NCBI GenBank assembly: GCA_036936605.1
Contig: JAUPFV010000003.1
Location: 100,449,278 to 100,513,277, forward strand
Reading direction: 5' to 3'
Origin: Limnanthes douglasii subsp. nivea
Lineage: Eukaryota; Streptophyta; Magnoliopsida; Brassicales; Limnanthaceae
Length of the DNA: 64,000 bases
Shown here: one piece after another, positions 11,504-22,750 of the stretch
Layout: each line of letters opens with the position of its first letter
Numbering within the stretch: position 1 is the stretch's first letter
Notes under the pieces: model-generated
Database searches by the model: none
The model's input: only the letters and a program-made list of their open reading frames with translations
What the model was told of the DNA's origin: nothing
Program-made: the position numbers and the translations under genes

Positions 11504-13316
11504 AAGAAGGGAATATGGTTTCTGCTGGGATTACCGCATCCATTCCATACAACAAAGAGTAAGGTGATTATCGCGTCGTTGTCCTAAGTGTGGTTCGGTA
11601 TGACCACAATACCTCTTGTAAGAAATTCGGCCATTTTCTAGCCTTTCCTTCCAATATCCTTTTCAATCCACTGATGATCGTTCTGTTGGTAACTTCGACC
11701 TGCCCATTCGCCCGAGGATGGAATGCAGCTGAAAAACACTGTTGTATGTTATGACTAGCACAGAATTTCCTCATCTCGTTGCTGTCGAACTGAGGACCAT
11801 TATCCATGGTTATCTTCTGAGGAACCCCGTACCGACAGCAAATGTTCGACCATATGAATTTCACCACATCCTTAGCTTCGGTGCCCAATAATGGTTCTGC
11901 TTCGACCCATTTCAAAAAATAATCCATTGTCACTACAATAGTCTTCCTTCCTTCAGTTGCTAGTGGGAGTGGTCCTACTAGGTCTATTCCCCATCTATCG
12001 AATGGTAGTCCCTCAGAAATGGATTCTAGAGGAACTGTTGGAGTGTGGATCGAATTAGCAAACCTATGGCAAGTATCATACCTTTTGACTAGTTCTTTAG
12101 CATCTGCAGATAGCGTAGGCCAATAAAAATCTGACAAGAGGACTCTCCTAATCAACGTCTTGAAACCATAGTGCGCCGATCCTTCGCCGTCGTGCAGCTC
12201 GGACAAAACCATTTGTGACTCTTCACGCCCCAAACATCTTAACAAAGGTCTGCTTGCAGATCTTTTGTAAAGAACATTTCCCATAAAGATAAAGCCTCGC
12301 GCCTTGTTCCGAACTCTTTTTGCTAAATTCTTATCATGGGGAAACACTTCCTCAGTCAAGAACTTCGTAGTGTTGCTCCTCCAATCAGTATTTGAAATTA
12401 TCAAAATCTGACAAGCTAAATCTGGTCGACTCTCTAAATCTTTTCTCTTCAGAATGGATGGATGTTCTTGCGTCAAAATCAAGAGGTATTCTCCCGAATA
12501 TGCCGTTGTTGCCAATGAATCAACAATTGTGTTATCTTCCCTTCGGACGTGTTCATAAGTTACCTTTTTAAACGATGCAGCCAGGATTCTTAAAGCCGCT
12601 AAATATTGCACCAGCTGCTCTTTCTTTGCCTCTGATTGTCCAGTTGCATGATTTATCAATAGATGTGAATCACTGACCAGCCGAATATTTCTTTCCCCGA
12701 AAATCTGCGGCAACCTTAGTCCTGCCAATACTGCTTCATACTCTGCTTCGTTGTTTGAGGCTTTGAACCCGAAACGGATCGCTTGATGCATTGTGATCCC
12801 CGTTGGTGTAGAAATTTGAACGCAACCCCCGCATACGATGATACTGGAGCCACCGTCCATTTTGATTATCCATTCATCCATGTTAATCTTTGTCTCGACT
12901 GGTACTTCCTCGGATCTACTAGAATGAAATTCCACTAAGAAATCTGCCAATGCTTGCCCCTTGATAGTCGTTCTTGGTTTAAAATCGATGTCAAAGTCCC
13001 CCATTTCTACCGACCATTTCGTCATACGACCAAAAATATCGGGTCGTTGTAAAACACTTTTAAGGGGAAAAGCGGTTTGAACCATAATAGAATGGCCTTG
13101 GAAGTACGGTCGCATTTTTCTAGCGGCTGTTACCAAAGTCAGCGCTAATTTCTCAAGCTTCAAATACCGCTTTTCTGCGTCCAGCAGCCTCTTACTCACA
13201 TAATAGACCGACTTAGGGATCGTATCCTCTTCTCGAACTAGTGCTACGCTGACCGCATGTTCCGAGACCGCTATATAAAGAAACAGCCTTTCCCGGCGTA
13301 ATTGTTTTGTCAACAA
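11412..13316 (-). pseudogene. pol of element B, 3' part: RNase H, second RNase H, integrase
   Basis: A long open frame of 582 codons (13316-11568), followed by a piece in another frame (11555-11412). It holds the RT-linked RNase H (FLYIAVSEHAVSVALVREE, YLKLEKLALTLVTAARK), then a second RNase H with DGGSS, NNEAEYEA, VSDSHLLINH and NTIVDSLAT. The integrase follows, with a His/Cys zinc site (ELHDGEGSAHYG...YDTCHRF, one Cys replaced by Tyr), the core residues in GIDLVGP and TMDNGPQFD, and GQVEVTNR. The double RNase H marks the Tat lineage. The frame upstream is broken from the RT. Confidence 0.85.
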
Positions 13317-13329
13317 CGTTTAAGATGAC

Positions 13330-14301
13330 AAATAATTATTGATGTTGACAAATGCTTCGGTACACTCAGGAGTCCAGCTAAAATTCTTAGCATTCCTCGG
13401 AATTTTAAAAAATGGAACGTACTTGAACCCTAAAAAAATTCCGGATCGAACTCCGAAAGAGCATTTTTATGGATTCAATTTAAGGTTCACTTTTCTAAGG
13501 TTCCTAAATATTTCTTCTAGATATGCGAAATGACTCTCGTCGGTGACTCTTTTTACCAGCATATCATCAATGTAGACCTCTACATTCCGTTCGATTTGCT
13601 CCTCGAAAAATTTATTCACAATCCTTTGATAGGTAGCCCCACATTTTTTAGACCAAATGACATAACTTTATAACAATATAAGCCTCTTCTTGTGATAAAT
13701 ATAGTGCTTTACTGATCTTTAGGATCCAGCTTTATCTGATTATACCCTGCGTAGGCATCCATGAAAGATATTAGTTTGTTACCTGATGTCGAGTCTACCA
13801 ACTGATCAATCCTTGGCGTGGGAAAAGGGTCCTTAGGACATGCTCGGTTAAGGTCTGTGAAGTCTACGAACATTCTCCACTTTCCGTTTTTCTTTTTAAC
13901 CAGAACTGGATTAGTTGTCCATCGCGGGTACCAGGACTCCCGTATGTGTCCTACCCTTATCAATCTTTCGACTTCTGAAATGATCGCCTATGCCTTTTCT
14001 TGAGAAAACGCTCGGCGCTTTTTTGTTATGGGTCCAATACTTGGGTTTATAGACAATTGGTGGTATATGACGCTCTCAGGGACCCCTGTTACGTCTTCTA
14101 AACACCAAGCGAATATATGTATTTTTTTTTAAGAAAATCAATCAATTTTTTTCGGAACCAAGGGGACAAATTTACCCCGATCTTGAATACCTTCCTTTTG
14201 GAAAATTCATAACTCTCACAACTTTCATCTGTAAGCAAAAATCCTAGGGTCTCCCTAGGATCATTTATAGGCTCTGATCCACGAGCCGACCCCGCTAACT
14301 G
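13330..14301 (-). pseudogene. reverse transcriptase of element B, broken
   Basis: RT sequence continues from the TAG at 14302-14304 (minus-strand reading DPRETLGFLLTDES, as in element C). The fragment 13963-13709 encodes WTTNPVLVKKKNGKWRM, DLNRACPKD, DQLVDSTSGNKL and SFMDAYAGYNQI. The catalytic YIDD motif is encoded at 13563-13574 (NVEVYIDDMLVK). Frameshifts separate these pieces and the RNase H ORF. Confidence 0.8.
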
Positions 14302-14304
14302 CTA
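14296..14304 (-). promoter_or_regulatory. TAG CAG TTA: amber stop in leaky context between protease and RT (element B)
   Basis: Minus-strand codons read AAT TAG CAG TTA GCG. The stop sits between the end of the protease reading (ARECYRATLAVKPDREMVDVRN) and the start of pol, in one continuous frame. UAG followed by CARYYA is the known tobamovirus-type readthrough signal. The homologous place in element C (26432-26443) has TAG CAG TTT. Confidence 0.6.
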
Positions 14305-16914
14305 ATTCCTTACATCGACCATTTCCCTATCCGGTTTTACTGCTAAAGTTGCCCGGTAACACTCCCTCGCGATCTTTTGGCTGCTTCCAACAACTCCGAC
14401 GTTGTTTCCGATTACATACTTCAGGCATTAGTGAACTGTAGAAGTTACGACATGCATTCTTGACAACCAAGAGCGACCGAAAATTATGTTGTGCGACGTA
14501 GGTGCATTGACAACAATGAACAAAATCGTCACTTTTTCTTGAACGACCCTCTCCCGAGCTGAACCACTCATTCGAATTCGCCTAGTACTTCTGTCGATGC
14601 CCCTGTAAAGCCGATGATTGTACGATCTGACTTTACAATTACTGGCTTATTCCTGAATCCTGAAAAGGTTGATAAGAAAATAATATTTGCTGAACTACCG
14701 GTATCCACCAAAATTCTTCGCACCTCCTCCCTTGCAATAGTCGCGCCGATCACGATTGTATCCTTATGAGGGCCAGCCACGTCTCTCATGTCATCGTCGT
14801 CAAAGCATAAAATAGGATAAGGATTCTAGTATAAATGAGGCGAAGTTCTTGCCTCTAGCTGAGTTGCCAGATTCACTATATGCCTCTTCCGTGAAGAATT
14901 GGTAGTACATGTCATTGAATCGCCCCCGGAGATAGTTAGAGACTCAAAACAATTGCATAACTCTTTTATCTTTTCTCGTGCTGGGGGTACCACTTCCTCA
15001 ATCACTCCGATTAGATTCCTATTCTTGTTCGGGTCCAAATATTTGGTGGACAAGTCAAATGAATCATTGACCTTGGAAATTACCAAGGAAATTTCCTGTT
15101 TAGGCATTGCTACAATTTGCTTAGTTGTTCCACCTTGTTGAGCTTGTTTCTTCACATACTCTAGCAATTTACCACTGTCAATTTGTGCTTGGACTTCCTT
15201 CTTGAGCGCAATACAATCCTTGGTATCATGACCTACATCATCATGGTACCTACAGAAACGGTTATCACGACCTTCGCGGGGAGTTCCGATTGGAAATGGC
15301 TTCCAAAAATGCATGATTTTCTACGATTTATCAAAGATAGTCGCAACACATTCAGTTAAATCAGCAAAATAATCAGGCCGGACCCATTTGTTCGATATGG
15401 GTCGATAATTATTTCCTTGGTAGCCATTTCGCATCCTCTGAGTTTGATTTCCTGATCCTTCCGCGTGTGGTGCTGGAGCTACGGTACTTATCAGTTGTGG
15501 CTGAGGGATCGAACTTGTCTTTGAAGTTTTTCTGATCCGTAACCACCGAAGCTTGATTTGTTTTATTAGATCTGTGCTGCCAATTCCGATGCTTCAGTTT
15601 CCTCAATCAGGATCTGCTTTTCGACTTAGGCTAACAAAGCTGAAAAAGTGAAGGCTTGCTTCTTTGTCACAGCTTGCTTCATCGGCCCCGGAAACAAGCC
15701 TAATCTGTAACCAGTTAAGGCTACACTTTCGTCACAATAATCGAGATCTGTCTTTGCGTCTATAAAACGCCGAGTATAATCCCTCAAGCTCTTTTGGACC
15801 TTTTGTCGGCAATTAACTATTGTATCCCCGTTTGCTCGAAATTTTTTGCTTGCGACGAATTGTTGTCTGAACATCATCCAGAACATATCAAAATTCTTAA
15901 TGCATCCTTGTCGTCATTGAGAAAGCTCGACAAACCAGCTTGTCGTCATTGTCAAAGCTTAGCATAAAAGTTTTTAGGCTTCCAGATGATTATCTGGGTA
16001 TTTCTTGCCATCGTACTTTTCAAGCTTGGAGATGTCGAAATGCTTTGGGAGATTTTCCGAAAAAATTTCATGTGATAATGGGGACGACCTCCAGTTATGC
16101 CCGATGTTGAAAGTTCCACTTCCCAAGCCTTCTGCACGACTTGTGAACAACCCTTCATCAAGTAGGTTAGAAAATTGACTCCCCACCCTATAGCTATAAG
16201 ATTGGCTCCCTGATGGAAATTGGAACTGAGGACCATTCATCTGTTCTCTGTTAAAAGTAACCGTTCCGATTTTTTCAGCAGATTTGGAGTTACTTTTTCG
16301 ATGCTACCTCTCTGAGGTTTGACTATTTTAGCTCGCAATGACTTACGCCTTCTGGGCTATCTTTCTTTGATCATCTTTTTATCCTTCCTGAAGCGTCGGA
16401 AATCCCTGACCGGCTAAGAAGACTCGCTCAAATCCTCCCCTGAAGAAAATTCGTACTCAAGCTTGGATCGGAATCCGGACTTCTTTCGTGCAGCCCCGTC
16501 GATCCTCCTTAACTGACTCCTCCCTTTGTAAAACTCCACTTCCTCCCGATCAGCATTGCGTCGAACCTCTTTTATTTCTACATCTGATCGTTCACTTTGA
16601 CCATCCAGCCGACCTTTCTTTTCATCCAAGGCCAAATCCCTCTCGGCATTTAGCTTAGCAATGTCATCTAATAGTTGTTGCCTAGTCATGATTAGGGTCG
16701 ACCGTCTACTTTGGCCCTGATTTCCTTGATCATCATCACCAAGTAATTCTTCAGAATTCCGACCCTCTGAAAATGACATCTCCTTGTCAGAACCTTTTTC
16801 CTTTGCCTTTCCCTTCCTAGCCTCGGTATTCATTCGCTGACTTTTCTTTTCGTAAAGTCGAGATTTTGGGGAACCTGATCTTCGGGTATCTCTCGTTCCC
16901 ATAGACGGGGCCAA
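14305..16914 (-). pseudogene. gag and protease of element B, broken
   Basis: Pieces in order on the minus strand: 16914-16414 (charged N-terminal gag, starting MAPSMGTRD); 16240-15952 (NWRSSPLSHEIFSENLPKHF, KYDGKKYPDNHLE); 15886-15626 (capsid-like FRQQFVASKKFRANGDT, SLRDYTRRFI); 15606-15409 (basic linker); 15314-14826 (zinc-knuckle-like FCRYHDDVGHDTKDC, then RKRHIVNLATQLE); 14789-14568 (aspartic protease with LVDTGSSANI). Protease C-terminal sequence continues to the TAG at 14302. All pieces match the gag-protease of element C, but several frames are interrupted. Confidence 0.8.
16896..16913 (-). other. primer-binding site of element B
   Basis: On the minus strand the LTR ends ...CTTATCA, followed by T and then TGGCCCCGTCTATGGGAA. 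The TGG at its start is complementary to a tRNA CCA tail. It lies just beside the gag start at 16914. Confidence 0.6.
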
Positions 16915-17300
16915 TGATAAGTGTCAGAATATTTAAGGTAGTTTATCGGGAAACGTGAAAGAGTGAAAGGTGTCAGGCAAGCGAGTACAGAAGTCTAGAG
17001 AGAGAAAGTGGTCAAAATCAAGTACCAATCATTCGAAGGCCCCCTTTTGGAGGACAGAATTTTTCTTTATATAGTGACAGCTGTGGAGCCCATAGTCACA
17101 TGCCAAACTTATTCTAATTGCATGTTACCTCCTATATTTGTATTTATGTCACTTACTTCTTACTTTACAATTAAGCCCTTGTATATTATTGTATTACAAT
17201 TTAAGGCCTCTATTACACTTGGTATTTTATGCCCTTATCAATATTCATTAATTAATGAAAATATAAAAAAACATTTAGTTTTTAATAAAAAAATAATATA
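16915..17300 (-). repeat. 5' LTR of element B (outer limit uncertain)
   Basis: The + strand starts TGATAAGTGTCAG at 16915, directly after the PBS. A TATA box (CTATATAAAG on the minus strand, near 17069-17078) is oriented for transcription into gag. Without a partner copy the outer boundary cannot be fixed. Confidence 0.5.
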
Positions 17301-18040
17301 AAAATATCTCATGTAATTTAGTGCTTTCTCTTCTACATGCAAAATCCAACAACGCTGTGTGAATACTTAACTAAAACCTGGAATAAAAATCACTTATATT
17401 TTACAAAAAATGTAAAAAAAAAATGAAAATAAACATATATTATATATAAAACCAAACTCAATCAAACATTTCCGTCTCTCATCCATCATTTATTTCTCTC
17501 ATCCATCATCTCTCACTTCTCATTAAAAAAATCTTTAATGTATTTATTTTTATTCATCTTAAAAACGAAATAAATGGTAGTTTATATTTTGTTTCAAATT
17601 ACGGTTCAACAAAAAATATAGACTCTTAAAAATTAAAATAAAACAAACACATGAGGGAGAATATACACATGTGTGATCATTTTGTATAAGATGATATGGA
17701 ATATTGTAAAAAAATAGTCGGGTTTTAGCTTAGATAGTAAATAATAAATTTAAATGGATTTTTCTTAGATATATATATATATATATGGAAATATGGTTAC
17801 TAAGTGGATAATCATTTGGTTTTTTGTCTTAATCGTGTTTTATCATTTCTTACAACTATTTTTCTAGTTAAAAAAGACCAAAACACAAAATTTGAATAAA
17901 TATATATATAGTAATTTTTTAAAATAAAAATGTGTCACCCCTATAAAACAATACACATGTGACCGTTGTATTTAAATTTAAAAACTTCATATTTTTCCTG
18001 AAAAAAAAAATCTAAAAATATTTATATTTTTTTAATATGA
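17300..18040. other. gene-free AT-rich spacer
   Basis: A/T-rich, with a (TA)n run at about 17769-17787. No ORF, RNA or element signature is seen. Confidence 0.5.
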
Positions 18041-18079
18041 ACAAAATGAAATCTATATGTGATGTGTTTTAAGATTTTT

Positions 18080-18803
18080 TTTCTAGTTATTTTTCAAGTA
18101 ATACACGTATTTTTATAAACGAAATACACATATTTTCATAAATGAAACACGCCTTGTTTTTGCATTTGTGAAAACATATTTGTTTTTCATAAATAAATGT
18201 ATTTCCTCAAATAAATTACACGTATTTTTGCAAGTGGTCACAACTTATTTTTCACAAGTAAACTTATTTATGCGAGTGAAATATATGTATTTTCGTAGTG
18301 GGTAAACAACTTATTTTTTCACAAGTGAAAAATCTATTTTTTCACACATAAAATCATTTCCAAGTAAAATACACGTATTTTCACAAGTAATGTATTTTAC
18401 AAGTTAAAATTAGATAGATCTCCAAGTGAATGACAATAAATGTTTGTGTTTTTTTTTTGGAGTTTGATTTATCTTTCTTAGCAAGTCGATGTGCATTGTT
18501 TTACCAAATGAGTGATATTAAATGTTTATATTTTTGTTTTGGTTGTTTTCAGATTTGATTTTTCTTTGTTAGCGTTCCGTTTTGCTTATTTTATCATATG
18601 AATGACAACACGTGTTTATGTTTATATTTTGGTTGTTTTATTGTTCGATTTTTCTTTCTTAGCAAATTGTTTTGTCTTATTTTAACAAGTGAACGATAGT
18701 AAATCTTTGTATTTTGGTTATTTTGAAGATGAATTTTTATTTTTTAGCAACTCGTATCGTCGTATTTCTGCAAGTTCATAACACAATATAAATTAAAATA
18801 TTT
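18080..18803. repeat. two degenerate tandem arrays at the insertion site of element C
   Basis: About 18080-18420 repeats phrases like AATACACGTATTTTCACAAG at short intervals. About 18423-18780 is roughly four copies of a 90-100-bp unit, with TTTTGGTTGTTTT, TTGATTTTTCTTTCTTAGCAA and TTTTAACAAGTGAATGA. The array resumes briefly right of element C (about 29370-29530, with CAAGTGATTTTGCCTTATTTCTAC), so C landed inside it. Confidence 0.55.
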
Positions 18804-18808
18804 ATGCA

Positions 18809-19320
18809 TGGTGAGGATAAAAGTTGCCTGAGGGTAGGCTGGTAATTTTAAGTGGAGTTTTAAGGCGGCGTAAGGGTGTTTCACGGTGGTGTGGTGGTGT
18901 TTAATGGTGTTTCAAGATATTTCAGGGTGTTTCAAGGTGTTTTAAGGGTGGTGAGAGAATTGAGCAGCCTGGCAGCAGTTAATTTTTCTTACCCCTAGTT
19001 AATGCTGGTGGTTGGGCATTTATAGTGTAAGATTTGGGCCCTTATGGGCTTTCGGGTCAAGTTTAATGGACCCGGGTCATGTTTAAAGACCCACAAGTTT
19101 TAAGTAGGTGAATAGACAGCTTAGTCAGATAGTGTTTAGGTATTTTAGTACTTTAGTCATAGTTCGAACTGACTTATATTTGCAGTGTTCAAAATGTTCA
19201 AAATCATCTGTCCGGTTCAACCAGTGCTGTTCGAATTGTAGTCATGGAGTCTGTCCGGTTTTACGGGGTGATTTACTTTGGACTACCCTTCCGGGGAGCT
19301 CTTCGAATTCGGACTCATCA
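18809..19320 (-). repeat. 3' LTR of element C
   Basis: 512 bp, starting TGGTGAGGATAAAAG and ending GGACTCATCA on the + strand. It is the 3' LTR because gag-pol is read on the minus strand. No difference from the copy at 28853-29364 was found by eye. Confidence 0.95.
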
Positions 19321-19337
19321 GGAGCCCCTTTTTTAGG
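19321..19337 (-). other. polypurine tract of element C
   Basis: Minus strand CCTAAAAAAGGGGCTCC ends exactly where the LTR begins. This is the plus-strand primer site and confirms minus polarity. Confidence 0.85.
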
Positions 19338-19476
19338 TATTTGAACAAGTGTCCTTGTTAAAGAACTGAAAAACAGTCCGATTTGAGAAGTGGTTTTCCA
19401 ATTCGAAGAGAGTTGAGACAGGCCCGGACAGCCCAACTGTTACGAATTCCAAACGGTTTTTTGTCAGAAGTAGTGG

Positions 19477-19657
19477 GACACGTGTCACCCTCTGGTTGGT
19501 CACCCCAGCCGTTTTTCTACCTCGAAAATTACACCACTTTATTAAATAGATAACTTCTTTAAATGGTTTTGATGACGTCAGCGCCGTCTTTTAATCATTG
19601 CCCAACTTTTCGGATTCTCCTAGGAATCAAACCCCTTTTTTACATTTACTATAAATA
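19477..19657 (+). promoter_or_regulatory. promoter of the antisense gene, element C copy
   Basis: G-box palindrome GACACGTGTC (19477-19486), TGACGTCA (19573-19580, a full bZIP/ACGT palindrome) and TATAAATA (19650-19657), 102 bp before the ATG at 19752. Order and spacing match the older element A (6170-6350), although the sequence between the motifs has drifted. This suggests transcription independent of the LTR promoter. Confidence 0.65.
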
Positions 19658-19751
19658 CTATTTGTCTTTCACAGTTTCACTTTCACTTTTACTCTGCTAC
19701 TTCACTCAAAACTTCATCTCTCTAAATCTTCAAATTCTCCTTAATCGTTTT

Positions 19752-21474
19752 ATGTTCACAGCAAGAACAGCTTTAATCAAGGGTGGCTGGCTCAATCTTT
19801 CAGAACTAGAGAGAGCTCAAAGGGTTGAAAAAGAGAAGAGGATTGCAGCAGGGCTTCCAGCATCGCCAGTTGAGAGACCAGCCACTTCAATCGAAGAATC
19901 TGATAGGGGTTCGTCTTCTTCAAAAGGTACAAAACCTAGAAAACTCTTCCAATCAACACTCTCCCCCATAGTTTCTGGCTCATCAGTCCAAGAGTCAATT
20001 CCCACCGTCGAACCGGAGGTTGTTGTTACAAGTGTTAGGAAGAAAACTACCTTTATAGCTATGGGGTCCGACTCTGATCATTCCCCAGAGAAACTGATCA
20101 TGAAAAGACCAAGTCGACTGGTTAAGGGACTCTCCTCGAAAAACACCAGTGAGTCTGGGTCCGGAACAACTGTTAGGACCCTCCGGGAGAGGCCGGTCGG
20201 TCCGGAGGCCAGCAGTCCACTACCTCCAAAGGAAACCTCGACCTCAGAGACTCAAGCTGAGGTGAAAATTCAAAAACATACAACGAGTCGCCAGTCCGGA
20301 GGATCAGCTGTACCAAGCTTCATCCCTCCCCGGACTGTTTCTGCAGAAGCTCCCCCAACAGTTATGGAGGAGAGGATGGAAGACTCAATTGAGGAGGCTA
20401 GGTTTGAGTCCGAGTCGTCCGGACAAGCTGATACTGCCATAGTCGTTGCCAAGAAAGGCAAAGAGGACTTGTTCTTGAGCCGTCCGGATCTGCCGGAGTG
20501 CCTTGAAGGGAAAGTTGGGCCCTGCTTTCACAAGGTAGAGTTTAAGTATCTCTTATCTTTGTTAAAAACCAAGTATGCATTTATTCACACTAGAGACTTG
20601 GGACGGCTTCGCACTAAGTGGGGGATCCCTGAAAACGTGAAGATCCGAATTCCCATCGATCCAGAGACCCCGATGGATTGTAAGAGGAATGAGATTGTAT
20701 TTTTTACAGAACTGTTCAATTGGGGACTCAGGTTCCCATTGGATCCGGAGATAGTGCGCTATTTCCATTTAGTGAAGTTATGTCCATCGCAGCTGAGCCC
20801 CAACGGATGGTACACCTTGATGTCATGCATTATGGCGTCCAGGCTGTCCGGAATCCCTCTTCCCATGGAAGAGTTTGCTGCTGTAGCAAATCTATGCAAA
20901 CATCACCAGTTCCCCTTTTATCACTTCAATATGGGGAACAATCTGAAAGCTGTTGATGATCTCCTAGAATCGGAGAATAAGTGGAGGAGCCAGTTCTTGT
21001 TTATAAGTGGCTCATGGGAGAACGGGAAGAAGATCAAGGTTGGGGAGAATCCTAGCCTTCTTCGAAGTAGATGGAGGAGCGATCGTAAGTTCTTTCCTTA
21101 AGTTTCTGTTCGAATTTCTTTTCTTTAAGCTTTCACTAACTAGTTGCTCTTTTGTTTTGCCAGAACTGCCAAAAGAGTTCGGAGACTATGCGAAAGCCGG
21201 ACAGGTTACCTGTGGCAAAATAAACACATGGGCCGCAGAGAACTGGGAGAACCGGTTCCACAAGGCTTTCACTCCGGGAAACTTAGCCAGATCTCACCTG
21301 TGGAACACTACAGGTCGGAGGGATTTAACATGGGAGGAGTTCTCCACCCCTCCTGATGATGACATAGTGCTAAGAAGGTCTCACGAGCTAGATGGGACCC
21401 TTTTCCTCCCTCTTCGGGCCAAAGCCCCAAGTAAGATGAAGGGCCAGAAGAAGAAAGGGAAGAAAACAGCATGA
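19752..21474 (+). CDS. antisense protein of element C, N-terminal part (two exons)
   Basis: Start chosen at MFTARTALIKGGWLN (19752) because the older copy in element A starts at the same residue; the frame is open further upstream. Exon 1 is 19752-21084. The intron 21085-21163 (79 bp, GTAAGT...TTTTGCCAG) is inferred because the reading resumes in phase at LPKEFGDYAKAG. Exon 2 is 21164-21474 and ends in TGA. Residues about 1-250 are Ser/Thr/Pro-rich and charged. Residues about 270-440 hold a conserved block (LGRLRTKWGIPENV, NWGLRFPLDPEIVRYF, CPSQLSPNGWYT, PFYHFNMG) that I associate with Pfam Transposase_28, putative gypsy type transposon. Function is unknown. Antisense extra ORFs are known in some Tat-group elements, for example maize Grande as I recall. 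The TGA is followed in the same frame by the next entry. Confidence 0.8.
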
Positions 21475-22710
21475 GATTCAGAGAAAAAGGCCCTGACTGA
21501 CACAGAGGCGCCAATTTCAGTTCAAGTTAATGCAAGCCTTCTACAGGTGGTAGAAGTGGAAAGTAAAGAGCACGGAGAGACTCTCTCAAAACCTACGAGG
21601 GTCTCCAAACGAACCCGTAAACAAGTAAGTGAGGGTGTTGAGAGAGAAGTAAAAAAGAAGAAAACTTCTCAAGAAGAAGAATTTGCTCTCCGGGACCCGG
21701 AGCCCACTTTTCCAGTTGATCCTACATTAGCCGAAGAGATCCCAGAAAACCTTAACGAAGGGATTCCAGGGGAGCTTCACACTGATGACATTGAACGGGG
21801 AGAGATCAACATGGATGAAGTGGATGTCACCGGCCTGGGTCCTCTAGGTGACTACTTCCTTGGTTTGTCTAGGGACGAGTTTGCAGGGCCATATGTTCCT
21901 CCAAGTAATTCCAACACGGTGAATTTTAACGGCAAAACTTTCTTGGTCTCCAGCGAAAGGGATATCATAGCTCACTCTCTCCTTAGCAACGTGCAACCTG
22001 TGCTTACCTTGGAAAGGCAAGTCCGGAGTCAGGCAGAAACCATTAAGGAGCTTAAGTCCGAGAAGGAAAAACTGTCCGATAACCTCCGGGGTGCCACTAC
22101 CCAGGTTGACTTGCTTAAGGAGTCGAACGAGCAGCTGAAGAGGAGTAAAGATGAGAGCAACACAAAAGTTGCCTCTTTGGAGAAAACCCTAGAAGATCTC
22201 CAGGCTAAGCTGTCCGAGTTGGAGAAAGACTTGAAAACCTCAAAAGATGAGACTGCAGCAAAAGAAAAGATTGTCACCAATCTGACTACTGACAAACTTA
22301 CTTTGGAGAATGCAGTGACTCAGGCTATTGGTGAGAAAGCTGCCCTGGTGAAGGATCAAGAGGCCATGATCAAGGCCAAAATCAATGCTTATGCCAAGGA
22401 GATGATACGGAGTGAGGAATTGCTGATTGAAAAGGTAAAGTCCGACATGGTTCTTTTATTTCACGAGAAGTTCCCAAAGAGGAGACTTGGGGACTTATGG
22501 CGTTATGTGGATGATGACGATCTCCCATATTGGACCATGGTTGATGAAGGGTATACTGATATATCCTCATCTGGTGACGAGGAGGAAACCGGAGAGAGTC
22601 CGGGAGAAGAAGAGGCTGACCCCAAAGGAAAGAAGGTCATTGAAGACAAAAGCGATGTTAAGACCAAGGGAACAGATGAGGGTGAGCCATCTTCAAAGGC
22701 TCCACCTTAA
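21475..22710 (+). CDS. antisense protein of element C, C-terminal part (coiled coil, acidic tail)
   Basis: In the same frame as exon 2 of the preceding entry and separated from it only by TGA at 21472-21474. The element A copy reads through at the equivalent place, so the TGA is probably a mutation in this copy. It has a lysine-rich basic start, then YFLGLSRDEFAGPYVPPSN (about 21850-21910). A long heptad-like coiled coil follows (LERQVRSQAETIKELKSEKE onwards, about 22010-22380), then the motif FPKRRLGDLWRYVDDDDLPYW (about 22470-22535) and a very acidic Glu/Asp/Ser tail ending APP. The coiled coil suggests oligomerisation or binding to another protein. No catalytic motif is recognised. The first internal ATG lies well inside, so this part is probably expressed only by readthrough, if at all. 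Confidence 0.7.
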   Translation, partial: DSEKKALTDTEAPISVQVNASLLQVVEVESKEHGETLSKPTRVSKRTRKQVSEGVEREVKKKKTSQEEEFALRDPEPTFPVDPTLAEEIPENLNEGIPGELHTDDIERGEINMDEVDVTGLGPLGDYFLGLSRDEFAGPYVPPSNSNTVNFNGKTFLVSSERDIIAHSLLSNVQPVLTLERQVRSQAETIKELKSEKEKLSDNLRGATTQVDLLKESNEQLKRSKDESNTKVASLEKTLEDLQAKLSELEKDLKTSKDETAAKEKIVTNLTTDKLTLENAVTQAIGEKAALVKDQEAMIKAKINAYAKEMIRSEELLIEKVKSDMVLLFHEKFPKRRLGDLWRYVDDDDLPYWTMVDEGYTDISSSGDEEETGESPGEEEADPKGKKVIEDKSDVKTKGTDEGEPSSKAPP

Positions 22711-22750
22711 ATGGTAATTTGTTTTGTTTAATGTTTGTTTGAACCAAAGT

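Larger units (their letters stand above)
11400..17300 (-). mobile_element. element B: truncated, decayed Tat-type Ty3/gypsy retrotransposon
   Basis: Minus polarity. From right to left: 5' LTR (from 16915, outer end not resolved), PBS, gag, protease, RT, two RNase H domains, integrase. It is cut off in the integrase C-terminus at the junction with element A, so its 3' LTR and any antisense gene are missing. Its proteins are clearly diverged from those of A and C, and several frames are broken. The right end (about 17300) is a guess because no partner LTR is available. Confidence 0.8.

Noticed and set aside
15952..16236. Two overlapping minus-strand ORFs as separate genes
   Set aside because: Only one frame (about 16240-15974) matches gag of element C; the other is a shadow.
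19563..19751. Longer start of the antisense protein at 19563
   Set aside because: The extra 63 residues overlap the conserved promoter and TATA box, and the homologous gene in element A starts at MFTAR.
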